This document shows, in pieces, positions 26,584 through 35,263 of a stretch of 64,000 nt of DNA; position 1 is the stretch's first letter, and the number at the start of each line of letters is the position of its first letter. Location of the stretch: contig CAADGV010000030.1 in NCBI GenBank assembly GCA_900696645.1, forward strand, positions 1 through 64,000, read 5' to 3'. The notes under the pieces were generated by a model. It worked only from the letters and a program-made list of their open reading frames with translations. It had not been told where the DNA came from and searched no databases. A program made the translations under genes and the position numbers. This stretch comes from an uncultured Chlorobiota bacterium. Its GTDB lineage: Bacteria > Bacteroidota > Ignavibacteria > UBA10030 > UBA6906.

Positions 26584-28029
26584 ATGAAAGCATATTCCCG
26601 TTCAACAGCCTGGTTGGTGATATTCTTACTCTCCTCCTGTACCGAATCGCCAAAACTGACCACCAACTCCCCGGAAGCATTGAAGTGGTACAACGATGGT
26701 GTTCATCAGTTCGAGAATTTCTATTACGTCGAAGCGAAGAACTCATTTGACAAGGCCTTGCAACTCGATTCCAACTTCGCGATGGCCTCGGCACGACTCG
26801 CGTATCTGCATGTCCGCAATGGTAATGAATCGGATGCAAAAGCAGAAATAGCGCGGGCGCTTCAGGTTTCGGTGAACGCGACAAAGCGGGAACAATTGTT
26901 CATCCGCCTGCTCGACCATATCATTCATTTCCGCAATGCCGACGCGGCGGCGGTTGCCGATACCCTGATCGACCGGTACCCGAAGGATGCGGAGATATTT
27001 GTTCTTCGGGGCAATCTCTGTGAATTGAACAAGCGTCACGACAGAGCGCTGGAATTCTACCAGCGGGCCGTTCGAACGGATACTGCCTACGGTCCGGCGG
27101 CAATGTCGCTTGGCTACGCGTATTCAGGTCGGGGGGATTTTGACCGTGCAATTCAGGAGATGGAACGCTATATCCGCCTTTCGCCGAATGCAGCCGACCC
27201 GCGGGCAAGTTTTGCCGACGTTCTCCTGCGTGCAGGAAGGTATGAGGAAGCGCTCCAGCAATACCAGCGATCATTGGAATTCAAGCCTGATTACTGGTAT
27301 TCCATCGGCCGGATCGGGGATGTGTATATGATCATGGGAAGATTGAAGAACGCGGAAACCCAATTTGACCTCGCAATGACGAAGATGGTGTTGAACAATC
27401 AGGTTCGCGCTTCCCATCTCACCACGAAGGCCATTCTGCAAATGCGCCGCGGCGAATACCCCGACGCAGTACGCTTATGCGAACAATCGCTTGCACTCGA
27501 TTCGCTGAACATCCGGGCTGCGTACATCAAGGTTCGGGCGTTTGCCCGACTCGGCAAATTCGACGAAGCCGAACAGTATATTGATTTCATAAGAAACGAG
27601 ATTACGCGGAGAAATCTCGGGGAATCGATGGCAATGCTTGAGTTTTATGGATTGCGCGCGCATTTGTACCGCTATCAGGGGAGGGTGGAAGAAGCCGTGG
27701 CGGCATGTGACAGCGCAATGGAATACGGCTCCGAATTGACGCGGGCGGATATCTATCACGAGCTTGCGGAAATTCATCTGGCGGAAAAGGATTACGAATC
27801 AGCATTGGATGCGCTCGAAGAAGCCCTCCGCTACAATCCCAACGCCCCGAGTTCCCTGCTCACACTCACAAAAGTGTACAAAGCTCTCGGGGACAAGCAA
27901 ATGGTTCATGAAATCGGCGGCCGCCTGTACGATTTGTGGAAGAATGCCGACCCTGATTTTCAGCCTCTTCTCGAGCTGAAAAAACTGGTTTCCGGTGCCC
28001 GTGCACAGCAGCCGGTAGCCGTCTCGTAG
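26584..28029 (+). CDS. TPR-repeat lipoprotein
   Basis: The 481-residue protein has a lipoprotein signal (LVIFLLSSC, lipidated C19) followed by about ten tetratricopeptide repeats through the whole chain, for example ALEFYQRAVRTDTAYGPAAMSLGYAYSGRG and EALQQYQRSLEFKPDYWYSIGRIGDVY. TPR proteins of this kind scaffold envelope complexes, and no enzyme motif is present. A 73-base gap separates it from the phosphoacceptor gene and an intrinsic terminator follows, so it is either the last gene of that group or independent. Confidence 0.88.
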   Translation: MKAYSRSTAWLVIFLLSSCTESPKLTTNSPEALKWYNDGVHQFENFYYVEAKNSFDKALQLDSNFAMASARLAYLHVRNGNESDAKAEIARALQVSVNATKREQLFIRLLDHIIHFRNADAAAVADTLIDRYPKDAEIFVLRGNLCELNKRHDRALEFYQRAVRTDTAYGPAAMSLGYAYSGRGDFDRAIQEMERYIRLSPNAADPRASFADVLLRAGRYEEALQQYQRSLEFKPDYWYSIGRIGDVYMIMGRLKNAETQFDLAMTKMVLNNQVRASHLTTKAILQMRRGEYPDAVRLCEQSLALDSLNIRAAYIKVRAFARLGKFDEAEQYIDFIRNEITRRNLGESMAMLEFYGLRAHLYRYQGRVEEAVAACDSAMEYGSELTRADIYHELAEIHLAEKDYESALDALEEALRYNPNAPSSLLTLTKVYKALGDKQMVHEIGGRLYDLWKNADPDFQPLLELKKLVSGARAQQPVAVS

Positions 28030-28064
28030 AACGTTTCCTCCCGGAAGCCCGTCAGAGCACAAAG

Positions 28065-28102
28065 CCGCAGGGAAATCAATAGTCTCTGCGGTTTTCCTTT
28101 TT
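28065..28102 (+). terminator. Intrinsic terminator after the TPR gene
   Basis: The stem CCGCAG (28065-28070) / CTGCGG (28086-28091) has a 15-base loop and is followed by TTTTCCTTTTT. The stem is short but the T-rich tail is good. Confidence 0.65.
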
Positions 28103-28121
28103 GGTCTGAACATCCGACACG

Positions 28122-29315
28122 ATGAATCGCAAGCAGCACAACATCCTCATTCTTGTTCTCGGCTCGCTCACCGCCATCGGGCCGTTTTCCATCGATATGT
28201 ACCTGCCGGGATTTCCCGCCATTGCCCGTGACCTGCGCACCGACATTTCCCACGTTGCTCTTACGCTCACCAGCTACTTCATCGGGATAACACTCGGCCA
28301 ACTTGTGTACGGGCCGCTGCTTGACCGGTACGGGAGAAAAAAGCCACTTGTGGCCGGACTGCTTATCTACATCGCTGCCGCCATCGGGTGCGGGCTTGCG
28401 CCTTCGATTGAAGCGCTGGTGGTGCTGCGGTTTCTTCTGGCCATCGGCAGTTGTGTGGGGATTGTTGCGGCGAGGGCGATTGTGAGGGATTTGTTCCCGC
28501 TGAACGAGATTGCCCGTATCTTCTCCACGCTGATGCTCATTCTCGGCGTATCGCCGATCATCGCGCCCACGGTCGGGGCATACGTTACGGAAGTGTGGAA
28601 TTGGCGGATTATCTTTGCAATTCTTGCTGCAATTGCGGTGTTCATTCTCGCAGCCGTCATCCGTTACCTGCCGGAGAGCCGCGCCGCAGACACATCTCAA
28701 TCGCTTCACCCGTATCGAGTTGTGCGCGAGTATACCGGAATCATGAAAAACCCGACGTTCATTGCCTACGGACTAGCCAGTGCGGCGGCCTCGGGCGGAT
28801 TATTTGCCTACATTGCGGATGCGCCATTTGTGTTTATGGAACTTTTCGCATTCACCGAGCGGCAATTCGGCTGGGTGTTCGGCCTGAGTGCGTGCGGCGT
28901 TATCGGGGCGAGTCAGGTAAACCGCTTCGTGCTGCGGAAACGGGGGAGCAGGGAGATCGCTCTGGCGGCAGCGGCTGCACAGACTGCCGTCAGTGTGTTG
29001 TTCGTTGCAGGCGTTCTTGCGGGCGTCCCGCCGTGGGTCGTTATGCTGATGATCTTCGGCTATCTCGTCGGACAAGGTTTCCTCGGCCCCAACACAACGG
29101 CGATTGCCATCGAGCCGTTCACGCGCAACGCAGGCACTGCCTCCGCCCTCATGGGCAGTATGCAGATGGCCGCCGGGGCGATAGGCTCATCGCTCGTGAG
29201 TTTCTTTCACACAGGCACCGCACTGCCGATGGCGGGGATGCTGCTGGTTTCGGCGGTGGTGAGTGTGGGGTTGCAGGTGGGGAATAGAATTCTTGGAATA
29301 AAGGAAAGTCCATAA
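28122..29315 (+). CDS. Bcr/CflA-type multidrug efflux MFS transporter
   Basis: The 397-residue inner-membrane protein has 12 predicted helices. The Bcr/CflA group is recognised from FSIDMYLPGFPAIARDL in helix 1, GQLVYGPLLDRYGRKKP (MFS motif A) after helix 2 and an RDLFP loop near helix 4, followed by the SPIIAPTVGAY motif C. It should export drugs such as bicyclomycin or sulfonamides, or metabolites, in exchange for protons. It stands alone: a terminator precedes it, and a bidirectional terminator separates it from the convergent lipoprotein gene. The start codon has only a weak ribosome site. Confidence 0.92.
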   Translation: MNRKQHNILILVLGSLTAIGPFSIDMYLPGFPAIARDLRTDISHVALTLTSYFIGITLGQLVYGPLLDRYGRKKPLVAGLLIYIAAAIGCGLAPSIEALVVLRFLLAIGSCVGIVAARAIVRDLFPLNEIARIFSTLMLILGVSPIIAPTVGAYVTEVWNWRIIFAILAAIAVFILAAVIRYLPESRAADTSQSLHPYRVVREYTGIMKNPTFIAYGLASAAASGGLFAYIADAPFVFMELFAFTERQFGWVFGLSACGVIGASQVNRFVLRKRGSREIALAAAAAQTAVSVLFVAGVLAGVPPWVVMLMIFGYLVGQGFLGPNTTAIAIEPFTRNAGTASALMGSMQMAAGAIGSSLVSFFHTGTALPMAGMLLVSAVVSVGLQVGNRILGIKESP

Positions 29316-29350
29316 AACGACGATTTTTTTGACATCAACCAAAAAATACA

Positions 29351-29375
29351 AAACCCCGCCTCATCAGCGGGGTTT
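29351..29375. terminator. Bidirectional terminator between convergent genes
   Basis: AAACCCCGC (29351-29359) and GCGGGGTTT (29367-29375) form a perfect 9-base stem with a 7-base loop. An A run (29339-29346) lies to the left, and on the plus strand the T content continues as TTTCGTTGG. It serves the MFS gene and the leftward lipoprotein gene. Confidence 0.85.
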
Positions 29376-29427
29376 CGTTGGTCAAATCTTTTTGTAGGGA
29401 CAAGGCTCCGCCGTGGCCTCACTGATC

Positions 29428-29970
29428 TCACTCCACATACACCCACACTTCCGTATCATCCTTGTAGTCCTTGAGGTACACAGCTCCGCCTTCTTTCGCG
29501 AGAAAAGGGATCCACGACTTCCAGTCGAGATTGGCCTGAACACTGACTTTGCTTTCCTCGTCACCAAGTGAGATGTCGAGCTCGGGAAGTACTATGCGGA
29601 ACTTCTGCTCGCCTGCTTTGTAGGTTTCGAGAACAAGCCGGTTGTTGCCTCCTTTCCCCCCGGGAATGTTCAGCGGTTTCATGGACATAGTCACTACCGA
29701 ACCCTCCTTGCCGCGTGTAGTGATTGAACGCTCACGGCCATCAAGCACGGCCTGCAACTTCTCCCTCGTGATCAGCCCGTCATTATCCTCCTTTAGGAAA
29801 TTAATATGCGGTTCCTTTGTATCAAGAAGTTTCCGGGCCATCGCCTCCGTTACTGCTATCGAGGTCTGTCCGTGGTTCTCTCTTACATCAATCCAAAGGG
29901 CCTTCTGCGTTGCACAGGAGAAGGAGGACAGACACAGCAGCCCGATGCCGATCGTTTGTAGCTGTTTCAT
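29428..29970 (-). CDS. Putative lipoprotein
   Basis: The 180-residue protein is not recognised beyond its export signal. A hydrophobic core is followed by the lipobox LSSFSC with lipidated C19. The mature part is beta-rich with charged segments (FLKEDNDGLITREKLQAVL, an EF-hand-like spacing that I do not regard as a true calcium site). ATG 29970 has AAAGG 8 bases upstream and sits just before the signal core; longer frames to 30066 add a non-signal leader. It is divergent from the YiiX-like hydrolase gene at 30116, so the two may share regulatory DNA. Confidence 0.75.
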   Translation of the reverse strand: MKQLQTIGIGLLCLSSFSCATQKALWIDVRENHGQTSIAVTEAMARKLLDTKEPHINFLKEDNDGLITREKLQAVLDGRERSITTRGKEGSVVTMSMKPLNIPGGKGGNNRLVLETYKAGEQKFRIVLPELDISLGDEESKVSVQANLDWKSWIPFLAKEGGAVYLKDYKDDTEVWVYVE

Positions 29971-30115
29971 GATTGCGCCTTTTCGAGATGAATCTGCGGG
30001 TTTGTTGTTAGATAGTACGATTTGAAACAGGAAAGTTGCGGCAGGCACATTTTCAATTCTGTGCATTTCTCGCTATCTTCTTACTGATTCAGAACTCAAC
30101 ACCTCTACCGCCCTG

Positions 30116-31615
30116 ATGCCTGCAGCACAGATTTCCGCAGAGAATACTCTCCCGCGCCGGCTCCGACGCATAACTGCGTTTTTGACAGTGACCGCCGCCG
30201 TGTATCTGGTACTGCTGATACCCGATCCCGAACCGGCGCCCCCGAAGCCCGCCGCGCGAAAGGCATTTGCATGGAATCAGGATCAATACTGGTCTGCGCT
30301 GGAGTCGAGTTACGTTGCTGCACGCCAATTCGGCTGTGAGAATCTTGACAGCTTGATACAACAGGGTATCGGGCAGAGCGTGAGTTTGACAAATGCTTTG
30401 CATGTGGCCGCGTACCCTGCGGAGGATACACTCTTCGACGCAATCGAACGCAACATCTTCACTCTCGCCCCGATGGTTGCCGCGTGTCCGCAATACCTGC
30501 ACGACTATGCCGCCGCCATCACTGCAATGCGGACGGCCGTGAAAGAACAGTCACGCAACTGGGACATGCAAGCACAAGCGGTGCGTGACAGGCTTTACCG
30601 GCTGTTGTACGGAAGCAGGGCTGCGATGGAGGAGGTGATGCTTCAGGCGTCGCCCGCGTCGTTGCCGCCGATTGTTGTATGTTATGATGAGCCATCGGCA
30701 ACTCCCTCGACGGAGATTTTAGGTGTACGAGTGCACAGCGGGGATATTCTTGTTTCACGGGGCGGAGCCGCTACATCGGCATTTATTGCGCGGGGCAATG
30801 ATTACCCCGGCAACTTCTCGCATGTTGCGCTTGTGCATGTAGATTCTTCCGGACATGCATCCATCATCGAGGCTCACATCGAAAAAGGAGTTGCAGTTGC
30901 AAGCATCGAAGAATATCTGCGTGACACAAAGCTGCGGGTGATGGTGCTTCGGTTTCGAGCCGATCTTCTCGCAGATTCGATGCTTCCGCACAAGGCGGCG
31001 GCATTTGCCTTGCGGGACGCCGGAACAAGAAGGATTCCTTATGACTTCAAAATGAATTTTCATGACAGCACGGAGTTCTTCTGTTCGGAAGTTGCGTCGA
31101 GCGCGTACAGGCATGCCGGCATTACGTTGTGGATGGGACTTTCGAGCATCTCGACGGTGGGTGTGTCATCGTGGCTGGCCGCGTTCGGCGTCGAACATTT
31201 CGAGACACAGGAGCCCGCCGATCTCGAATACGATCCGCAACTCCGTGTCGTTGCGGAATGGCGTGACCCCGACGTGCTATTCAAGGATCACATTGACAAC
31301 GCCGTGATCGACGTGATGTTGGAGGGGGCGGAAAAGGGAGAACGGTTGGATTACGATTGGTATATGTTGCCGGTGGTGCGTGTCGTGAAGGCGTACAGCG
31401 CTATCCTGAATGGGTTTGGAGGAGTCGGGCCGGTGCCTGAAGGGATGAGCTCGACCGCCGCGCTGCGCAACAAGAGATTTACCGAACGTCACGCGCGGAT
31501 GACTGCATTCGTGTTGGAACGTGTGCAGCAATTCGAGAAGGAACTCGGCTACGTTCCGCCGTATTGGGAATTGGTAAGGTTTGCGCGGGAAGCCAAGAGC
31601 AAGGCAGATTCTTAG
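30116..31615 (+). CDS. YiiX-like permuted NlpC/P60 cysteine hydrolase, membrane anchored
   Basis: The 499-residue protein has one N-terminal membrane helix (about 20-36), a helical region, and a permuted papain-like domain. The catalytic order is reversed compared with NlpC/P60: His236 in NFSHVALVH comes first, Glu252 (IIEAHI) follows, and the Cys323 nucleophile is in EFFCSEVAS. YiiX/YebB-type enzymes of this order act on amide or ester bonds of lipids or peptidoglycan. A long C-terminal helical region follows. The catalytic domain should lie in the periplasm. Confidence 0.82.
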   Translation: MPAAQISAENTLPRRLRRITAFLTVTAAVYLVLLIPDPEPAPPKPAARKAFAWNQDQYWSALESSYVAARQFGCENLDSLIQQGIGQSVSLTNALHVAAYPAEDTLFDAIERNIFTLAPMVAACPQYLHDYAAAITAMRTAVKEQSRNWDMQAQAVRDRLYRLLYGSRAAMEEVMLQASPASLPPIVVCYDEPSATPSTEILGVRVHSGDILVSRGGAATSAFIARGNDYPGNFSHVALVHVDSSGHASIIEAHIEKGVAVASIEEYLRDTKLRVMVLRFRADLLADSMLPHKAAAFALRDAGTRRIPYDFKMNFHDSTEFFCSEVASSAYRHAGITLWMGLSSISTVGVSSWLAAFGVEHFETQEPADLEYDPQLRVVAEWRDPDVLFKDHIDNAVIDVMLEGAEKGERLDYDWYMLPVVRVVKAYSAILNGFGGVGPVPEGMSSTAALRNKRFTERHARMTAFVLERVQQFEKELGYVPPYWELVRFAREAKSKADS

Positions 31616-31716
31616 TTCACGTTCTTCACTTGCTGCAACGTGAAAAAGCATTGTCTCCCGTCCATCTGTTTGGTAACTTGAGTAAAGCAGATTCAGATTA
31701 TCATGAGGGATTAAGC

Positions 31717-32136
31717 ATGAGAATATTCGTTGTTGCGTTGATCGTTGTTCTGGCAATTTTCCGCACGGAAGCACAAACGCCTGCCGGAAAATCCTTCACT
31801 ATCGACAATTGTGTTAACATCTTCGACCCCGCAAAAGTTGAATCAACAAAGGTGGGTTACCAATACTGGTTTGCGGACAAGAAATTTCTGGATGGCCGGA
31901 CTCTGAAGATGAGTGTTGTTCAACCGCATAAAGCAACTCATCCACCCCATAAACATTCTGAAGATGAGTTCTTTTTTGTGTTGGAAGGAACGGCTGAATT
32001 CTATCTCGACGGGAAAACGAAAGTCGCAGGGCCGTATGCGAGTTTCTACTGTCCCTCCAACAGCGAGCACGGCATCCGGAATGTCGGCGACACGGAATTG
32101 AAGTATCTGGTGATCAAGAAATATGAAGAGAAGTAG
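31717..32136 (+). CDS. Exported single-domain cupin
   Basis: The 139-residue protein has a signal peptide (core VALIVVLAIF, cleavage near TEAQ) and one cupin barrel. Motif 1 is HPPHKHSEDEFFFVLEG, with metal-binding His and Glu; motif 2 is GPYASFYCPSNSEHGIRN with the last His. ATG 31717 is preceded by GAGGGA at 6 bases. Sugar-binding or isomerase cupins of this type are frequent in pectin and uronate loci. It overlaps the pectate lyase by 14 bases, so a shared role in pectin breakdown is likely but not proven. Confidence 0.88.
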   Translation: MRIFVVALIVVLAIFRTEAQTPAGKSFTIDNCVNIFDPAKVESTKVGYQYWFADKKFLDGRTLKMSVVQPHKATHPPHKHSEDEFFFVLEGTAEFYLDGKTKVAGPYASFYCPSNSEHGIRNVGDTELKYLVIKKYEEK

Positions 32137-33289
32137 ATACGCTCCCTTGATGCTTGCATCCCTGCTGCTCTTGTTGTCAAGTTGCTCGACAGCGCAACAG
32201 CGAAATGACACCGCCGATCTCAGCCGTTTCTGGGAAACTTCCCATCAGTGGTACGACATCAATGATGATGACAAGATCATTACACCTCTGCCCGACAAAC
32301 CCCGATACAAATCGACCGAGATTACCAGCATAGCGGACAATGTTCTTCTTTTCCAGAAATCAAACGGCGGCTGGCCAAAGAACTACGATATACGGGCAAT
32401 TCTCACAGATGAGCAGAAGCAAGCAGTAGAGAAATCCCGGAGCGAGACCAACACGACATTTGACAACGGCGCCACCTATACGCAGGTTGAATATCTCGCG
32501 AGAGTGTTCACAAGAACAAACGACAACCGTTACAAAGAAGGCTGCCTGCGCGGGATTGATTTCATCCTTGCCGCGCAATATGACAACGGCGGCTGGCCGC
32601 AGTTCTATCCCGACTCACGCGGCTACAGGAAGTACATCACGTTCAACGATGGGGCGATGATCGGAGTGATGAATCTGTTGCACGGAATTGTGAACAATGA
32701 GCCGGAGTATGCGTTCGTTGACGAGGCTCGGCGCAGCAGAATTCGCCACGCGTTCGAAAAAGGCATCGATTGTATTCTGAAATGCCAGATTGAAGAAGAC
32801 GGGGTGAAGTCGGTCTGGTGCCAGCAGCATGACGATGTGGACTTTCGTCCTCAGAGTGCCCGGTCGTTCGAGCCGGCGGCCATCTCCAATCAGGAAAGCG
32901 CTGAGATTGTTTTGTTTCTCATGAAGCTCAAAGAGCCGGGTCCGGCAGTAGTAGCGGCCGTGCAAAGCGCCGTTGAATGGTTCAGGAAATCCGGGATTCA
33001 CGGATTGCGTGTTCAAATTGTTGCCGCACCGGCCACCGAATTCATCTACCGAAAATCAAGCGACGATCGCATTGTCGTTGCCGATTCATCCGCCCCTCCA
33101 ATCTGGCCTCGCTTCTCTGAATTGAACACACACAAGCCGCTTTTCTGCAACAGGGATGGCCATCCGGTGTATTCACTTGCTGAAGTCGAGCGTGAGAGGA
33201 GAGTCGGCTATGCCTGGTACACGTACGAGCCGCAAAACGTTCTCGACAAATATCCGAAATGGTTCAAGCGAGTGAGCGTAAGCAAGTGA
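32123..33289 (+). CDS. pelA: Pectate lyase, polysaccharide lyase family 10, lipoprotein
   Basis: The 388-residue protein has a lipoprotein signal (LLLLLSSC, C21) and a PL10 domain, an (alpha/alpha)3 toroid. It carries SNGGWPKN, TFDNGATYTQVEYLAR, QYDNGGWPQFYPDSRGYRKYITFNDGAM and, near the end, RFSELNTHKPLFCNRDG with the R-x-Y-x-W substrate region GYAWYTYEP. PL10 cleaves polygalacturonate by beta-elimination with a catalytic Arg and calcium. It is surface or periplasm anchored. The upstream cupin overlaps its start, and its stop overlaps the esterase start (GTGATG). Confidence 0.92.
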   Translation: MKRSRYAPLMLASLLLLLSSCSTAQQRNDTADLSRFWETSHQWYDINDDDKIITPLPDKPRYKSTEITSIADNVLLFQKSNGGWPKNYDIRAILTDEQKQAVEKSRSETNTTFDNGATYTQVEYLARVFTRTNDNRYKEGCLRGIDFILAAQYDNGGWPQFYPDSRGYRKYITFNDGAMIGVMNLLHGIVNNEPEYAFVDEARRSRIRHAFEKGIDCILKCQIEEDGVKSVWCQQHDDVDFRPQSARSFEPAAISNQESAEIVLFLMKLKEPGPAVVAAVQSAVEWFRKSGIHGLRVQIVAAPATEFIYRKSSDDRIVVADSSAPPIWPRFSELNTHKPLFCNRDGHPVYSLAEVERERRVGYAWYTYEPQNVLDKYPKWFKRVSVSK

Positions 33290-34242
33290 TGCGGTTGAGC
33301 AGAATTCTTGTTCTCGTGTTGTTTGCTTCATTGCGCCTTGCGGCTCAGACGGAAACACCCCACGACACATCCTACACAATCTACTCGGCGTGGATGAAGT
33401 TGAGAGAAGAATATCCTCACATTACTCCGGTTGGGTTATCGGATCAGGAACGCGTTCGAAGTGATGAAAACATCGTCTATGCTTCATACGGCGAACGCCG
33501 GCTGCATCTCGATATCTTCCGGCCCGACGATGACGCCGTTTATCCTGCTGTGCTGATGATTCACGGAGGCGGGTGGCGTTCGGGAAACAAGGAGATGGAA
33601 CATGCAATGGCGGGCTACTTCGCAAAGCGAGGCTTCGTTGCTGTGCCGGTTGAATACCGACTCTCACCTGAAGCGCAATATCCTGCCGCGGTTCACGATC
33701 TTAAAGCGGCAATTCGATGGCTGAGAGTGAATGCAGCTGTGCACAACATCAATCCCGACAAGATCGCCGTTTACGGAAGTTCAGCCGGCGGTACACTTGC
33801 GGCATTGGTGGGTACCACGGGAGGGAAGTATGAAGGAGGCAACCCGGGCGCGCCGACTTCTGTTCAGACGATTGTTGATGTTGACGGCATTCTCGACTTC
33901 ACGCATCCGGCGGAAAGCGGAAAAGATACGGGCTCGGCACCATTATCTGCCGCTGCGGCATTCTTCGGGGCGACGTACAAGGAGAAGCCGGAATTGTGGC
34001 GCGAGGCTTCGCCGCTGAATCATGTTTCGCACAATACTCCACCGATTCTGTTCATCAACAGTTCCGTCGATCGGTTTCACGCCGGACGAGATGAGATGAT
34101 TGAGAAACTCAACCGGCTCGGCATCTACTCCGAAGTGCATACAATTCCCGGCACGCCGCATTCATTCTGGTTGTTTCATCCGTGGTTTGAAGAGACGGCT
34201 GAGCGGGCCGTTGCTTTTCTTAATGCTATCCTGAAAGAATAA
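33289..34242 (+). CDS. Exported alpha/beta-hydrolase esterase (BD-FAE/acetylxylan-esterase-like)
   Basis: The 317-residue exported hydrolase has a signal peptide ending LAAQ. The oxyanion hole is HGGGW (92-96), the nucleophile Ser165 is in GSSAGG, the acid is in NSSVDRF and the base is in PHSFW. This HGGG/GxSAGG pattern is that of hormone-sensitive-lipase-like esterases, many of which deacetylate or deferuloylate plant polysaccharides. I start at ATG 33289, overlapping the lyase stop by one base; the frame upstream is the lyase end. Its place after a pectate lyase suggests removal of acetyl or feruloyl groups from pectin. Confidence 0.88.
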   Translation: MRLSRILVLVLFASLRLAAQTETPHDTSYTIYSAWMKLREEYPHITPVGLSDQERVRSDENIVYASYGERRLHLDIFRPDDDAVYPAVLMIHGGGWRSGNKEMEHAMAGYFAKRGFVAVPVEYRLSPEAQYPAAVHDLKAAIRWLRVNAAVHNINPDKIAVYGSSAGGTLAALVGTTGGKYEGGNPGAPTSVQTIVDVDGILDFTHPAESGKDTGSAPLSAAAAFFGATYKEKPELWREASPLNHVSHNTPPILFINSSVDRFHAGRDEMIEKLNRLGIYSEVHTIPGTPHSFWLFHPWFEETAERAVAFLNAILKE

Positions 34243-34267
34243 TCTGCTTAGATACAAAGGGTGTATT

Positions 34268-34996
34268 ATGAAGACGATCGTTCTATTCCGGTACATGATC
34301 ATATTGTTGGTTGCGTCATTCGCGGCATTGTTTGAGCTGTATGCACAACCGCAACGCGTGCTTATCGTGACGGGAGGAAAGGATTTCGACAAGCAGGCAT
34401 TCTACGAAATGTTCAGCGGCATTGAGCATGACACGATTTCAAAGCCCGCGGCGTTTGATCGCTTTGCAGACGCCGGTTTCAATTCGCGCTATGCCGCCGT
34501 TGTCTTTTTTGACACCTACCAGCCGATTTCACAGCCCGAAAAGGAGGCATTTCTGGGGCTGTTCAATGCTGGTGTCGGCTGCGTTTTTCTGCATCACGCC
34601 CTCGTGTCACATCAGGAGTGGGACGAGTACGAGAAGATTGTCGGAGGGAAATACCATCACAAACCCTACATGCACGGGGAAAAGAAATACGGACCATCTA
34701 CCTATAAACACGATCAGGATTTCACGGTGAAGATACTGAATCGAAATCACCCCGTTACACGCGGTGTTCAGGATTTTTCCATACACGACGAAACCTATCT
34801 CAACTTCTCCGTGCGTAGCGAAGTTACCCCGTTGTTGACTTCTGATAATTGTGAAGGCGGAGAATATATCGGGTGGGCGCACAAGTTTGTGAATTCGAAG
34901 ATCGTCTACTTGCAGCCGGGGCACGACAGATTCGCGTTCGAAAATCCATCCTATCGTCTGCTGGTTCGCAATGCAATCGACTGGGTTTCCAGGTAG
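34268..34996 (+). CDS. ThuA-like exported protein
   Basis: The 242-residue protein has a signal peptide (core MIILLVASFAALFEL, cleavage YAQ) and a ThuA domain with a class I glutamine-amidotransferase-like fold. Visible family features are VLIVTGGKDFDKQAFY, the VVFFDTYQPIS strand, GVGCVFLHHALVS, HPVTRGVQDFSIHDETY and GWAHKFVNSKIVYLQPGHD. ThuA proteins accompany sugar-utilisation and polysaccharide loci, and their activity is uncertain. It follows the esterase by 25 bases and is likely the last gene of the cupin/lyase/esterase group. Confidence 0.9.
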   Translation: MKTIVLFRYMIILLVASFAALFELYAQPQRVLIVTGGKDFDKQAFYEMFSGIEHDTISKPAAFDRFADAGFNSRYAAVVFFDTYQPISQPEKEAFLGLFNAGVGCVFLHHALVSHQEWDEYEKIVGGKYHHKPYMHGEKKYGPSTYKHDQDFTVKILNRNHPVTRGVQDFSIHDETYLNFSVRSEVTPLLTSDNCEGGEYIGWAHKFVNSKIVYLQPGHDRFAFENPSYRLLVRNAIDWVSR

Positions 34997-35212
34997 TTTC
35001 GGGCTGTTCGGGCGAAACTCATAAAGTTTGACGATTTCAGCTATCTCGGCTTCGAGCAGGCGGTCAGTGAAAAGAGGCCTGATGCGGATAGAGGGTCGGG
35101 ACTATACCGCCTGTGATGGAGATGTGGTCTCTTTCCGCTTTAATGTTTGATTATTATACACAACTGACGTATCTTCAACCCAGCATCTCATGCCCGCATT
35201 CCCGCAGGCATA

Positions 35213-35230
35213 ATCCGCCGCAAGGCGGAT
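35213..35230. repeat. REP-like hairpin before the TonB receptor gene
   Basis: ATCCGCC (35213-35219) and GGCGGAT (35224-35230) form a perfect 7-base stem with a GCAA tetraloop, 33 bases upstream of the receptor start. The wider gap 34997-35263 also holds a weak hairpin (34995-35001 with 35013-35019) without a T run, and otherwise nothing I can support. Confidence 0.45.
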
Positions 35231-35263
35231 CTAACCAATCCCCAACATACTTCAGGAGTACCT

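Noticed and set aside
28451-29287. Alternative plus frame inside the MFS transporter
   Set aside because: Cys/Arg-rich product typical of a shifted GC-rich frame; the transporter frame has clear motifs.
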